Source: a virus. From it: DNA of 63,748 nucleotides. This document shows, piece by piece, positions 39,680-47,763 of the stretch. The stretch is taken from IMG/VR virus record IMGVR_UViG_3300042465_003545, positions 1-63,748 of that record; one strand, 5' to 3'. The position numbers and the translations under genes are program-made. The notes beneath the pieces were generated by a model. That model made no database searches. It worked only from the letters and a program-made list of their open reading frames with translations, and was not told the DNA's origin. Numbering within the stretch: position 1 is the first letter of the stretch; each line of letters starts with the position of its first letter.

Positions 39680-40177
39680 ATGATCATAGGAATTGATAAC
39701 GGGTTAAAGGGAGCACTGGTTGCGCTAAGCGGAGATGGGTCGTTCTTGTTTTCGTGCAGGATGCCCACGGAGTTAAACACCCAGTGTGGGAAGAACGAAG
39801 TCAAACTTGAGGAAGTTCTATCAATCGTCCGTAGGTGGGAAGCTGTAAAAGACCGCACTACTGCAACGACAATAGTAATCGAGGAGCCCCTACACGCAGC
39901 GGGTTCGTCCCAGTCACTACGGTCTATGGCGATGAGTTTCGGAGGGATTCGAGGAATACTTATCGGAAATGGTTACAAAGTAATTAGGATGCAAGTGGGC
40001 GAGTGGCAGGATAAGATGATCGGACGTGGACCTAAGGGCACGTCAAAGATTAGGGCACTTGCCGCAGCCAAAAAGATATGGCCACTAGAATCTTTTATTC
40101 CCGCAGGGGGGAAGGCGGCGAACGACGGTATCGTCGACGCTGCGTTGATAGCAGAATACTACAGAACTAAAAAGTAA
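39680..40177 (+). CDS. RuvC-like Holliday junction resolvase
   Basis: A 165-residue RNase H-fold nuclease. Catalytic acidic residues: D6 in MIIGIDNGLKG, E68 in TIVIEEPL, and D149/D153 in ANDGIVDAALIAEY. These are the RuvC/YqgF-type motifs. It would resolve branched DNA made during phage recombination and packaging. It starts four bases after the small terminase stop and its stop overlaps the next start (TAATG). Confidence 0.9.
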   Translation: MIIGIDNGLKGALVALSGDGSFLFSCRMPTELNTQCGKNEVKLEEVLSIVRRWEAVKDRTTATTIVIEEPLHAAGSSQSLRSMAMSFGGIRGILIGNGYKVIRMQVGEWQDKMIGRGPKGTSKIRALAAAKKIWPLESFIPAGGKAANDGIVDAALIAEYYRTKK

Positions 40178-40359
40178 TGAACAAACAAACTAAAAAATGC
40201 CGCCAGTGTAGCGGGGTCTTTGAGGATCATCTTTTCTACGCTAACCGCAGGGTATGTCAGGCTTGTTTTAGGGCTAGGCAGACAGCCTATTACGCTACTA
40301 ACAGGAAAGTTATATCGAAGAAAAACCTTGATAGGTATTACGATCAGAAGGAAAAGTAA
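40177..40359 (+). CDS. Small zinc-ribbon protein
   Basis: A 60-residue basic protein with C8/C11 (KKCRQCSG) and C27/C30 (VCQACFRAR), then a Tyr/Lys-rich helix. The pattern matches the N-terminal zinc ribbon of the endonuclease VII-type proteins, including the one at 5765-6421. It may be an independent small DNA-binding protein or the remnant of a nuclease that lost its catalytic domain. Confidence 0.7.
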   Translation: MNKQTKKCRQCSGVFEDHLFYANRRVCQACFRARQTAYYATNRKVISKKNLDRYYDQKEK

Positions 40360-40377
40360 TTTTCTTTCACTTTTCTG

Positions 40378-40406
40378 TTGACTCTTTTCTTTCTACGGAA
40401 TACCTT
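40378..40406 (+). promoter_or_regulatory. Sigma70-like promoter
   Basis: TTGACT (40378-40383), 17-base spacer, TACCTT (40401-40406), 23 bases before ATG 40430. It starts a second transcription entry into the replication block. Confidence 0.6.
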
Positions 40407-40429
40407 GGTGCCTCAACCAATAAACAAAT

Positions 40430-40735
40430 ATGGAAAAAGTAAGATGGAAAAAAAGTAGTATCGTGGGGCTTAACACCCGCGCTGTCATTATCGGTAACCT
40501 CAAGAGGGTGATGGTAAGGTATAAAGGGAGAATACTGATTTGTAACCCTATTGAGAACACAGCAGACGTAAAGTTCAAACTCGTGGTATTCAACCCTAGC
40601 AATTATGGAGAGGATATGGACTATCGTATTGACCTCCTCGTAGAAAAACTCGTCATAGTCCCACTCGACAGAAGTGACTTCCTAAACCCAGCGTGCCGCT
40701 TTGGCGGGAAACAACTAGTCAGCTTTGTGCGTTAA
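40430..40735 (+). CDS. Hypothetical protein
   Basis: A 101-residue basic, beta-rich protein (MEKVRWKKSSIVGLNTRAVI...) with an IDLLVEKLVIVPLDRSDFLN centre. There is no known domain. It is the first gene after the promoter at 40378-40406. The start is preceded by AATAAACAAAT without Shine-Dalgarno. Confidence 0.6.
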   Translation: MEKVRWKKSSIVGLNTRAVIIGNLKRVMVRYKGRILICNPIENTADVKFKLVVFNPSNYGEDMDYRIDLLVEKLVIVPLDRSDFLNPACRFGGKQLVSFVR

Positions 40736-40739
40736 GATT

Positions 40740-41369
40740 GTGAGAAACGTAAACTGCCCAAAGACAAAAATCTACGTTCGCTGCGATGCGTTTGGGGGGT
40801 CTCCTGAAGAGTTTGAACCAGCGTGGTTGGTGTCCGTAAGAGCGATGCGTAACCGACCACTATGCTTCCAAGCATGGATTGAAAAGTATGCAGCGTGCTA
40901 CGATAAGATTCCACCTCAGTGTATCTACTGGTATGAGCCAGACGGTGACCAGCTCGATCTGCCACTGCACAAAGTTCAGATGTGGGAGTGTCTCTCTGGC
41001 TCGATTGAGTTGTGGCAGAAGTCCCAGCTTGCTGATGTCCCGATGCTTGTGAATTTAGGCGAAGGCAAATCCATCACGGGCCACTATTGGTTTACGCTGG
41101 ACTTCCTTCCAGAAGGTAATTCTTTAGGCGTTATGGATATCGGAGACGTAGAGCTTCTTGAGGAACATAAAGAAGGCAACGTGATTAAACTTGCCAACGG
41201 CCAAATTGCAATCTATCCCAACAACCGTCTGAAGTGGATGCCGATCAGCTTAACACCTAAAGAAGCTGGCGCACGTATTCCAGACTGGAACGTCGCTACC
41301 AACGAACAGTGGGACGACTGGTGGCAGGACTCAACTGAATTTTTAGGCGATGCTAAATGGGCTTACTAA
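40740..41369 (+). CDS. Hypothetical protein
   Basis: About 209 residues if started at GTG 40740; a TTG at 40725 would overlap the previous gene and add five residues. It is rich in Trp, Cys and acidic residues. The C-terminal part (NGQIAIYPNNRLKWMPISLT, DWNVATNEQWDDWWQDSTEF) looks well folded. I do not recognise a family. Base composition in this stretch (40.7-43.1 kb) seems different from flanking replication genes, with more ordinary small accessory genes. Confidence 0.65.
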   Translation: MRNVNCPKTKIYVRCDAFGGSPEEFEPAWLVSVRAMRNRPLCFQAWIEKYAACYDKIPPQCIYWYEPDGDQLDLPLHKVQMWECLSGSIELWQKSQLADVPMLVNLGEGKSITGHYWFTLDFLPEGNSLGVMDIGDVELLEEHKEGNVIKLANGQIAIYPNNRLKWMPISLTPKEAGARIPDWNVATNEQWDDWWQDSTEFLGDAKWAY

Positions 41370-41392
41370 TAAACAACTATGAACACACTACA

Positions 41393-41656
41393 ATGAGCGA
41401 TAGGCCAAGAGGCTTCGTTGGCGGAACGTGCGATTATTGCGAAGGAACTGTGCAACCTGAAGAAACAAGCCATCACATAACTTTTAAATTAAGGCATAGG
41501 CTAGCTTCCGAAAACCCACGAATAGTTGAATATTGTTTCAGTGATCGTCCCGATGAAATCTTTACTGATCGTGATCTTTTAATCAAACATCGTGGGCTTA
41601 CTCACGAAGAACTTCAGCAAACCGTAACCGTAATCCCCACCCACACCTCTCTATGA
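41393..41656 (+). CDS. Small hypothetical Cys-containing protein
   Basis: An 87-residue protein starting at ATG 41393 (an upstream ATG at 41357 would overlap the previous gene). Near the N-terminus it has a CDYC pair, and further along DRPDEIFTDRDLLIKHRGLT. One CxxC pair alone does not make a zinc finger, though His residues (TSHHIT) could complete it. The stop overlaps the next start as ATGA. Confidence 0.55.
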   Translation: MSDRPRGFVGGTCDYCEGTVQPEETSHHITFKLRHRLASENPRIVEYCFSDRPDEIFTDRDLLIKHRGLTHEELQQTVTVIPTHTSL

Positions 41657-41973
41657 ATACACCAAAAGACTCAACGGAAGACTGTTGTCATCCCACGCCT
41701 TGTTCGGCTGCTTGCCCCAAGTGCGGCAGCATGGACATCCACCGCCATCATCGCGCCCCGAAAGAAGAGTGGTCGCGCAATATCGGGGAGAACCGCAAGA
41801 ACTACGAAACGCCGTGGGTCAGCTATGTCGGATACTCCGCAAAAGCTCTCAAGGAGTGCATTACCCACCACTGCCGCTGCTGCCAGTGGAAATGGGAATC
41901 CGATTGTCTGCCGAACACCGATGTGGATGCATCGGCGGTCGCCGCCACTCCGAATCAAAATCAAACTCCCTAA
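41653..41973 (+). CDS. Small putative zinc-binding protein
   Basis: A 106-residue protein with three Cys clusters: CCHPTPCSAACPKCG, a His-rich DIHRHHRAP stretch, and HHCRCCQWKWESDC. The spacing CPKC...CRCC is compatible with one zinc ribbon. It is coupled to the preceding gene by ATGA. A small DNA/RNA-binding or protein-binding role is possible. No family recognised. Confidence 0.6.
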   Translation: MNTPKDSTEDCCHPTPCSAACPKCGSMDIHRHHRAPKEEWSRNIGENRKNYETPWVSYVGYSAKALKECITHHCRCCQWKWESDCLPNTDVDASAVAATPNQNQTP

Positions 41974-41977
41974 TCAC

Positions 41978-42241
41978 ATGGAAAATCAAATACAGAGCGC
42001 CCCGCCGATTGCATCTCACGCCTTGTTCGCATCTTTGATCCACGATCTAAAATCAAAGACCATCACCCTAAAAGATGCAGCTAATCGGCTGCGAACTGAA
42101 GGGAAAATGCGGTGCAACTGTGATCTCGATAACTGGGAGCCGCTGAAGTCAACGGGTCACTCCCATGTGTGTCTGATACACATCACTGCCACGGGACTGA
42201 AAAACAGCCCGTATGATTATGTTGCGAACAGCCACGTATGA
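41978..42241 (+). CDS. Small hypothetical protein, possibly chimeric
   Basis: An 87-residue protein starting at ATG 41978, four bases after the previous stop. The first half (SLIHDLKSKTITLKDAANRL) looks like a small helical domain, followed by a Cys/His segment. Its last 20 residues are read in a frame that overlaps, out of phase, the remnant of an ABA-sandwich gene (42219-42323). The present C-terminus may therefore result from a recombination junction. Confidence 0.5.
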   Translation: MENQIQSAPPIASHALFASLIHDLKSKTITLKDAANRLRTEGKMRCNCDLDNWEPLKSTGHSHVCLIHITATGLKNSPYDYVANSHV

Positions 42242-42323
42242 GTGCCACGCAACCGCTGCCCAACGAGCCGAGGCTTTCCTCCGCACGATTGGAAAGTGGA
42301 CAACCAACCAGAACGTAATATGA
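42219..42323 (+). pseudogene. Truncated C-terminal remnant of an ABA-sandwich gene
   Basis: A 34-codon open frame from ATG 42219 encodes TYECHATAAQRAEAFLRTIG, KWTT..., which is the C-terminal signature of the Phage_ABA_S family (compare ATQRAEAFLKTLGLW in the next gene). The N-terminal two thirds of the family are missing upstream. Its TGA overlaps the ATG of the intact paralogue at 42320. It looks like debris of a tandem array of these genes. Confidence 0.6.
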
Positions 42324-42664
42324 ACAAAGAACAACAAAGAATCGCCATCGCGGAGGCTTGTGGGTGGACGGTGGAGAGGGACAGCGAAGGATATTGGAGA
42401 GCCAGAGACGGGATCGGAAACTACACATTTGAGCTTTGGATAAGCGAAAGCAATGTGTGGAGTGTTGGCCTTCCAGACTACCTCAACGACCTCAACGCGA
42501 TGCACGAAGCTGAAAAGTTATTAGATGGCATGGATCAAATTACATATCTCGCAAAACTGCACGAGGGCAATCATTATTGCTCGTGGGCTGGGACATGCGC
42601 CCCCGCCACACAACGAGCAGAAGCGTTCCTGAAAACCCTTGGACTATGGAAGAAAGAACAATGA
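42320..42664 (+). CDS. Phage ABA-sandwich domain protein, second paralogue
   Basis: A 114-residue member of the Phage_ABA_S (BC1872-like) family: QRIAIAEACGW (6-16), PDYLNDLNAMHEAEKLL in the middle and TQRAEAFLKTLGLWKKEQ at the end. It is a paralogue of the protein at 18381-18734; the final coding stretch TTCCTGAAAACCCTT is identical between them. The start at ATG 42320 is preceded by AACGTAAT. The function of the family is unknown. Confidence 0.78.
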   Translation: MNKEQQRIAIAEACGWTVERDSEGYWRARDGIGNYTFELWISESNVWSVGLPDYLNDLNAMHEAEKLLDGMDQITYLAKLHEGNHYCSWAGTCAPATQRAEAFLKTLGLWKKEQ

Positions 42665-43023
42665 ACGAGACAGAGACACCGAGGACGGACGAAATGCGTG
42701 AAGCTTACGTGAGTTTCCAACACGGCAAATATACCGTCGATGTGGGGGATGTTTTTGACTTTGCCAGAAAACTTGAACGCGAGCTTGCCGCCATGACCAA
42801 GCAGAGGGACGAGGCGCGGGAGTTGCACAGAAAAGCTTTGCGCGAACGAGAGGCAACAGAAAAGGAAGTTGATGCAATGCTGGAACGAGCGCACAAAGCA
42901 GAGCGCGAGCGGGATGAAGCACGTCGCCTTGCCGAGAAATACCGCTACTTGTCATGCGACAGCCTAGAAAAAGCTGATGAAACGCTGCTGCCTTGGGAAA
43001 TAACAACCCCGAATGAACCATGA
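42661..43023 (+). CDS. Coiled-coil accessory protein
   Basis: A 120-residue protein starting MNETETPRTDEMREAYVSF at ATG 42661 (ATGA overlap). Residues 35-105 are an almost uninterrupted Glu/Arg/Lys coiled coil (AAMTKQRDEARELHRKALRE and following heptads). Proteins with this start and an Arg/Glu coiled coil are frequent small accessory genes in phages. Just after it, 43020-43184 begins with a near copy of its first 30 bases, a truncated duplicate that overlaps the helicase start. Confidence 0.65.
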   Translation: MNETETPRTDEMREAYVSFQHGKYTVDVGDVFDFARKLERELAAMTKQRDEARELHRKALREREATEKEVDAMLERAHKAERERDEARRLAEKYRYLSCDSLEKADETLLPWEITTPNEP

Positions 43024-43080
43024 ACGACACACCGACACCAAGGACGGATGCTCATTTCAAACAACCACAAACCATTGACA

Positions 43081-44388
43081 ATGAAAACACTATACCCAGC
43101 ACAAGACGCTGCCGCAAAATCACACGTGCTACGCCTAGCAAGAGGAGGAGCCTCTCTCGACACATCAGACACAGGGACGGGTAAGACTGTCGTTGCCGCG
43201 ATGGTAGCGCGTAACTTTAACCACGTATGTATCGTGTGCCCTAAAATTGTAATACCATCTTGGGAGCGGGAACTCAGAGACATGGGCGTCGAACCGTTGT
43301 TCATCATGAACTACGAAAAGCTACGCACAGGCAATACTACGTTTGTAACCAAAGCAGCTAAGACATTCACGTGGCACGTGCCTAACGATACGCTCATCAT
43401 TTGGGACGAGGTGCATAAATGCAAATCGCCCATATCCCAAAACGCAGCGATGCTCATAGCTTCAGTGAGCGCGGGACTACGCAACCTCATGCTGTCTGCT
43501 ACCGCTGCTAAAGACCCCACAGAGATGAGGGCTATCGGATACGCACTCGGACTCCACAACCTTAACAAGGATACCCCTAAGCTAAAAGGATGGGTGCGCT
43601 GGATGCGTGAATACGGCTGTCGCATGGACCCGTTTCGGAAGTGGGTAGCGGGAGCCCTCAAGCATCTTGTTAGACTCAATGCTGACATCTATCCTGCACA
43701 CGCTTCCCGAGTCCGTGTTAGTGATCTCCCTAGCGCTTTCATGGACAACCGTGTGATAACTGAACCACTCTTATTTTCGACGTCAACAGACATTAAAGAC
43801 CTTTACTCAGATACTATATCAGAGATGCTTCTCGGACTCGCGTCAGGTGAGCACAAGATGGAGCCCCACGCACTGACGCAGATACTCCGTGTTCGACAAC
43901 TCGTCGAAGCCCACAAAGTATCGGATACATGCCAACTCATTAACGACGCAGTGGATCAGGGGTTCAGCGTAGCCGTGTTCGTAAACTTTACAGACACCGT
44001 CAACATGTTCCTGAGAAACTTTCCTGACGCCGCAGTCATCGTTGGGGGACAGAGCGCGGAAGAAAGAGAGCGACAAGTCCAGCTATTCCAAAACGATGAA
44101 CGCCGCGTAATCATCTGCAACACATCGGCTGGTGGTGTCGGGGTATCCCTCCACGACACCCACGGTAATTTCCCGCGTATGTCGCTGATCAACCCCACGT
44201 ATAACGCAGTCGACTACACCCAAACACTGGGTAGAATTTACCGTAATGGGGCGAAGTCGAACGCTATCCAACGCGTCCTGATCGCTTCAGATACAATAGA
44301 AGAAGAAATAATTTCAATAATTGAAAGAAAAAGATTGCAATACTCCACACTCCACGATATAACAACCCCAGCACAAACTAAATCTTAA
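43081..44388 (+). CDS. SNF2-type DEAD/H-box DNA helicase
   Basis: A 435-residue superfamily 2 ATPase starting at ATG 43081. Motif I SDTGTGKT (29-36), motif Ia IVCPKIVIPSW, motif II DEVH (109-112), motif III LSATA, motif V ICNTSAGGVG and motif VI TQTLGRIYRNG near the C-terminus are all visible. Phage enzymes of this kind act in recombination-dependent replication or branch migration (as UvsW does in T4). It lies directly upstream of the PD-(D/E)XK nuclease gene, separated by three bases. Confidence 0.9.
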   Translation: MKTLYPAQDAAAKSHVLRLARGGASLDTSDTGTGKTVVAAMVARNFNHVCIVCPKIVIPSWERELRDMGVEPLFIMNYEKLRTGNTTFVTKAAKTFTWHVPNDTLIIWDEVHKCKSPISQNAAMLIASVSAGLRNLMLSATAAKDPTEMRAIGYALGLHNLNKDTPKLKGWVRWMREYGCRMDPFRKWVAGALKHLVRLNADIYPAHASRVRVSDLPSAFMDNRVITEPLLFSTSTDIKDLYSDTISEMLLGLASGEHKMEPHALTQILRVRQLVEAHKVSDTCQLINDAVDQGFSVAVFVNFTDTVNMFLRNFPDAAVIVGGQSAEERERQVQLFQNDERRVIICNTSAGGVGVSLHDTHGNFPRMSLINPTYNAVDYTQTLGRIYRNGAKSNAIQRVLIASDTIEEEIISIIERKRLQYSTLHDITTPAQTKS

Positions 44389-44391
44389 ATC

Positions 44392-45537
44392 ATGAACCAA
44401 GATAACACACCAAATCACCAAGACCGCGACCACGCTAAGTTTAGTCCGAGTCAACTTAAATGCCTACACGAGTGCGCGGGTTACCACGGACGAGACGGCA
44501 ACAGCGAAGCAAGTTTAATGGGGACGAGAATCCATGAGGCTCTTGAAATCAGAGACCCATCTACGCTAAAGTCCGAGAAGGAGCACGAGATCTATGAGAT
44601 CGCCCTAAGAGAAGAAGAGGAACTTTACATGTCCTGCTTTGGGGACCTAGCAGATGTTACCGTCATCAAAGAAATGAAAATGACTATTTCTATTGACGCG
44701 GAGACCCCGATGTTCGGGACGGCTGACATCGTAGCTTTCAAAGATGACGTAGCACTGTGCGCCGACTATAAAACAGGCATCAGCATGATCGACGAGCCCC
44801 GCGATAACTGGCAAGCTATGGCTTACGTCTTAGGTATCTTTCAAAAGTACCCACAAATTAACACGGTACACTTTGCGTTCATTATCCCTCAGCGTAACGA
44901 GGTGCCCGTAGGATCGTTCCTTAGAGATGAAGAGCAGTCCCTACGTAAAAACATTTCTGAAGTCGTTCGTCGCGCAGAGGTTACTCGACCTAAGTGGGAC
45001 AGCAAGTCAATGGATATGGATGACCTTAATCCTAACATGAACTGCCGTTTCTGCCGCTACGAAGACACTTGTCCTGCGCTCGTCGGAGTGTGTTTAGAGA
45101 TAGCCAATCGCTACGCCCCACAGTTGCTTCCTGAAGGAACTCTACACGTGTCCGATACGGATAACCCAGACCATATAGCGAAGCTATTTATCGTAGCCCG
45201 TATCGTCGAAGACTGGGCTAGTCACGTAAAACTTAAAGCTATCACTATGGCTAAAGAGGGTATCGAACTCAAGGGTCTCAAGATGCGCTCGTTAGGCGCT
45301 AGGACTATAGTTAAAGACCCGACAGCCATCTTAGAGGATGCTATCTCCAGAGGGCTCCAACTATACGACGTGTTGGAGTGCAGTAGCATCAGTGTTAGTA
45401 ATCTCTGTGACCGTGTGACAGCCCATGCTGCACGTGGGACAAAGACAAAAGCCGAGCGCGAATACTACGACGACCTTGAGTCTTGTGGTGCAATCACCAA
45501 GTCTGAGGTTAACTACACGCTGACCCCTATTAAATAA
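44392..45537 (+). CDS. PD-(D/E)XK nuclease with Fe-S cysteine cluster (DUF2800-like)
   Basis: A 381-residue Cas4/RecB-type exonuclease: GTRIHEALE (H48), GTADIVAF (D112) and CADYKTG (D125, K127) make up the PD-(D/E)XK core. Cys residues C24/C28 and CRFCRYEDTC (C218, C221, C227) are arranged like the four-cysteine iron-sulfur cluster of AddB/Cas4 nucleases. The architecture matches phage DUF2800 proteins. It probably resects double-stranded ends for recombination together with the neighbouring helicase and the next gene product. Confidence 0.87.
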   Translation: MNQDNTPNHQDRDHAKFSPSQLKCLHECAGYHGRDGNSEASLMGTRIHEALEIRDPSTLKSEKEHEIYEIALREEEELYMSCFGDLADVTVIKEMKMTISIDAETPMFGTADIVAFKDDVALCADYKTGISMIDEPRDNWQAMAYVLGIFQKYPQINTVHFAFIIPQRNEVPVGSFLRDEEQSLRKNISEVVRRAEVTRPKWDSKSMDMDDLNPNMNCRFCRYEDTCPALVGVCLEIANRYAPQLLPEGTLHVSDTDNPDHIAKLFIVARIVEDWASHVKLKAITMAKEGIELKGLKMRSLGARTIVKDPTAILEDAISRGLQLYDVLECSSISVSNLCDRVTAHAARGTKTKAEREYYDDLESCGAITKSEVNYTLTPIK

Positions 45538-45610
45538 TTTCACTACTATAGAAGTAGTAAACGCATGACACCGCGATAGGGTCGCAAATCGTAAACATAA
45601 ATCATATATC

Positions 45611-46312
45611 ATGAGTGCTAAACAAAATGATGGAGCAGCTAAGGCTGCTGAAGTGGCAACGGAAGTTGTCGTTATTAACACCCCACAAACCACAGCAATC
45701 GCAACTCCTTCGAGCTCGTTCTCCTGCCACGTAAACAGTGACATTGAGATTCCTCGTCTGAACGTCATCCAAAAGATGTCGGAAGTTGAGGGTGACTTAG
45801 GTAGTGTTGTTCTTGATAAGCAAGAGCAAATCGTCAATGCCAAAGAGAGCATCAGCGTTGTTATCGTAGGTGCCCACAAACGGTTTAAGGAAGACATTCC
45901 TTTTGACGAAGAGAAGGTTCCACAGGTTGTCGACTCCCAAGAGGACGCTGATATTCTTGCCCGAACCAGCGACTACCCAGTTATTGAGTATGCGGACATC
46001 ACGATGCTTATCCCGCAGCCCGCAGGAGTTAGTGACGAGTTGTTTCCTTACACTATTGACGGTGTGAACTACCAACTCGGCAAGATCACCGTGCAGAAAG
46101 ATGCGTATCGCATGACGTTCAAGCGTCTCTTCACGTTCTTCGTGATGAACCGCACTACGCCACTGTCGACCCGCTTCTGGAAGTTTGGGACGGACGTTAT
46201 CTCCAAGGGTAAATACACTTGGTATGTGCCGACTCTCGCAGCAACGAAGGAAGAAGTTCCATTTGAGGTGCAGGAGTTTATCAAAGGTCTAACGGAAGGT
46301 GGTGCTGCGTGA
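45611..46312 (+). CDS. Putative single-stranded-DNA-binding or recombination accessory protein
   Basis: A 233-residue protein with a disordered Ala/Thr/Ser N-terminus and a beta-rich core beginning IPRLNVIQKMSEVEGDLGSV and ending KGKYTWYVPTLAATKEEVPF. It is encoded directly after the DUF2800-like nuclease, where phages usually carry a DNA-binding partner (SSB or DUF2815-like). Assignment rests on this synteny and the beta-rich pattern. The 73-base gap before it holds an ACTACT..AGTAGT hairpin. Confidence 0.5.
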   Translation: MSAKQNDGAAKAAEVATEVVVINTPQTTAIATPSSSFSCHVNSDIEIPRLNVIQKMSEVEGDLGSVVLDKQEQIVNAKESISVVIVGAHKRFKEDIPFDEEKVPQVVDSQEDADILARTSDYPVIEYADITMLIPQPAGVSDELFPYTIDGVNYQLGKITVQKDAYRMTFKRLFTFFVMNRTTPLSTRFWKFGTDVISKGKYTWYVPTLAATKEEVPFEVQEFIKGLTEGGAA

Positions 46313-46671
46313 GTCAAGTGTCCCCGCGAATCTTACAGGTCTTCAAAGAACTTCACGCAGACGCAGTGAACGCCATTGGTAGCCTACAAGCTAAAGAGCA
46401 TGAGATAGATACTATGGAGCTAGCACAGCGAATAACTGTCGCAGCCTACCAGTGCTATCAGAAATCTGTAAGTGCAGAAGACGCCCCCACACTGACTACA
46501 CTTTTAGAAAAGACTGCCGACATGGATGCTAAGATCAAAGGCTGGCGCGAGGAGTTTAACTTCGAGCTCAAGTCTTTGAAAGAAGGTCTTGCTAACCTTG
46601 AGTCCGATATCCGAGACATCGATCCAGACTTTGGGACCGATAAAGGTCCCGAGCTCGCCCTGTTTCAATAA
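46309..46671 (+). CDS. Small helical protein
   Basis: A 120-residue protein starting with GTG (GTGA overlap with the preceding stop). Mostly helical and acidic: VFKELHADAVNAIGSLQAKE and FNFELKSLKEGLANLESDIRDID. It is coupled to the putative DNA-binding protein and followed by a GC-rich hairpin. Function unknown; presumably part of the recombination module. Confidence 0.6.
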   Translation: MSQVSPRILQVFKELHADAVNAIGSLQAKEHEIDTMELAQRITVAAYQCYQKSVSAEDAPTLTTLLEKTADMDAKIKGWREEFNFELKSLKEGLANLESDIRDIDPDFGTDKGPELALFQ

Positions 46672-46682
46672 CACCTAACCTA

Positions 46683-46708
46683 GCGGGGCTCCTATTCAGG
46701 AGTCCCGC
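46683..46708 (+). terminator. GC-rich hairpin, probable terminator or attenuator
   Basis: GCGGGGCTCCT (46683-46693) and AGGAGTCCCGC (46698-46708) form an 11-bp stem with one mismatch and a short ATTC loop. No T-run follows, so read-through to the polymerase genes is likely. Confidence 0.5.
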
Positions 46709-46736
46709 AACCCTTATCTAAAGATAAAATACATAT

Positions 46737-47759
46737 ATGACAACCACTCTACTTACTATTACCGATCCCGAAATTCCTACTGAAATTACGCAAGACGTGA
46801 TTGGTAGCTTTACTGAACTAGCCTCACGACTTTCATCCGTTGGACAGACGGCTACTGACATTTTACGAAAGAACCCAGATAGCGATGACGTCGCTACTGA
46901 GGCTCGCGATTGCCGTCTACAGATGGTTCGTGTACGCACGGATACTGAACGAACTCGTAAAGAGCTACTTAAACCCATTGATCTTCGCCGCAAGGCAATC
47001 AACGGCGCTGCTGCTATCTTTGAGGACAAGGCGTCGCAGATCGAAGCACAACTACGCCCGATCGAGGACGCCGCCGAGACTCGCAAAGAAGAGCGTCGTC
47101 GCCAGCTACACGATGATCGACTTACTGAGATTTCTGTCTTCCTACAAGGAGATTTGCTGACCCCATACTCTCTTATGGATCTTGGTTCCAAATCAAATAA
47201 AGATTTCTTGGACATCGTTAATTCCGCTAAGTCAACTGCGGAGAGTCTCGCGGCTAAGAAAGCTGAGGAGGAACTAGCCCGCATGGAAGAAGAGCGCGTA
47301 GCCGCAGAACTCGAAGCTCAACGCCAAGTTGAATTAGCTGAAGCCCAGCGCGTAGCCGCAGAACTCGAAGCTCAACGCCAAGTTGAATTAGCTGAAGCCC
47401 AGCGCGTATCCGCAGAACTTGCAGAACTTCGTGCGCAGGTCGAAATAGCCAAACGAAAAGAGAGCGCCGAGCGTGAAGCCCGCGAGATTGCAGCAGCAAA
47501 ACAACGAGAAGCTGAAGCAGCAGAGCACAGACGTAAAGTCGAAGCAGATATAGCAGAAGCCCTTGCTGTGAAGCAACTAGCTCTCGCCCCCGACCGTGAG
47601 AAACTTACTCTGTTCTTGTATTCTGTATCTGTGGAGATTGACAAACTTGTGCCTAGTAGTTTAACTACACCAACGGGTAAGACTACTATGAGCATAGTGA
47701 GTTCTATATTGCAAAAGTCTGTGCGCGAAGCGGAGTCTGTAGTTAACTCAATGAAATAA
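46737..47759 (+). CDS. Coiled-coil recombination-associated protein (DUF1351-like)
   Basis: A 340-residue protein. Residues 1-130 are a helical domain in which ARDCRLQMVRVRTDTERTRK and KPIDLRRKAINGAAAIFEDK resemble the DUF1351-type proteins found beside phage recombination genes. Residues 170-270 are a long Glu/Ala/Arg coiled coil that contains an 18-residue unit duplicated exactly at DNA level (47293-47400). The last 65 residues form a small globular end (LTLFLYSVSVEIDKLVPSSL). Gene order places it between the recombination and polymerase genes. Confidence 0.65.
   Translation: MTTTLLTITDPEIPTEITQDVIGSFTELASRLSSVGQTATDILRKNPDSDDVATEARDCRLQMVRVRTDTERTRKELLKPIDLRRKAINGAAAIFEDKASQIEAQLRPIEDAAETRKEERRRQLHDDRLTEISVFLQGDLLTPYSLMDLGSKSNKDFLDIVNSAKSTAESLAAKKAEEELARMEEERVAAELEAQRQVELAEAQRVAAELEAQRQVELAEAQRVSAELAELRAQVEIAKRKESAEREAREIAAAKQREAEAAEHRRKVEADIAEALAVKQLALAPDREKLTLFLYSVSVEIDKLVPSSLTTPTGKTTMSIVSSILQKSVREAESVVNSMK
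47293..47408 (+). repeat. In-frame 54-bp tandem repeat in coiled-coil gene
   Basis: The 54-bp unit beginning AGCGCGTAGCCGCAGAACTC is present twice without mismatch, followed by a diverged partial third copy starting at 47401. It encodes RVAAELEAQRQVELAEAQ, which extends the coiled coil by 18 residues per unit. Copy number may vary between strains. Confidence 0.9.
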
Positions 47760-47763
47760 TATT

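Noticed and set aside
43020-43184. Short frame beginning as a copy of the coiled-coil gene start
   Set aside because: It diverges into the helicase coding region after about 30 bases; treated as a duplication remnant, not a gene.
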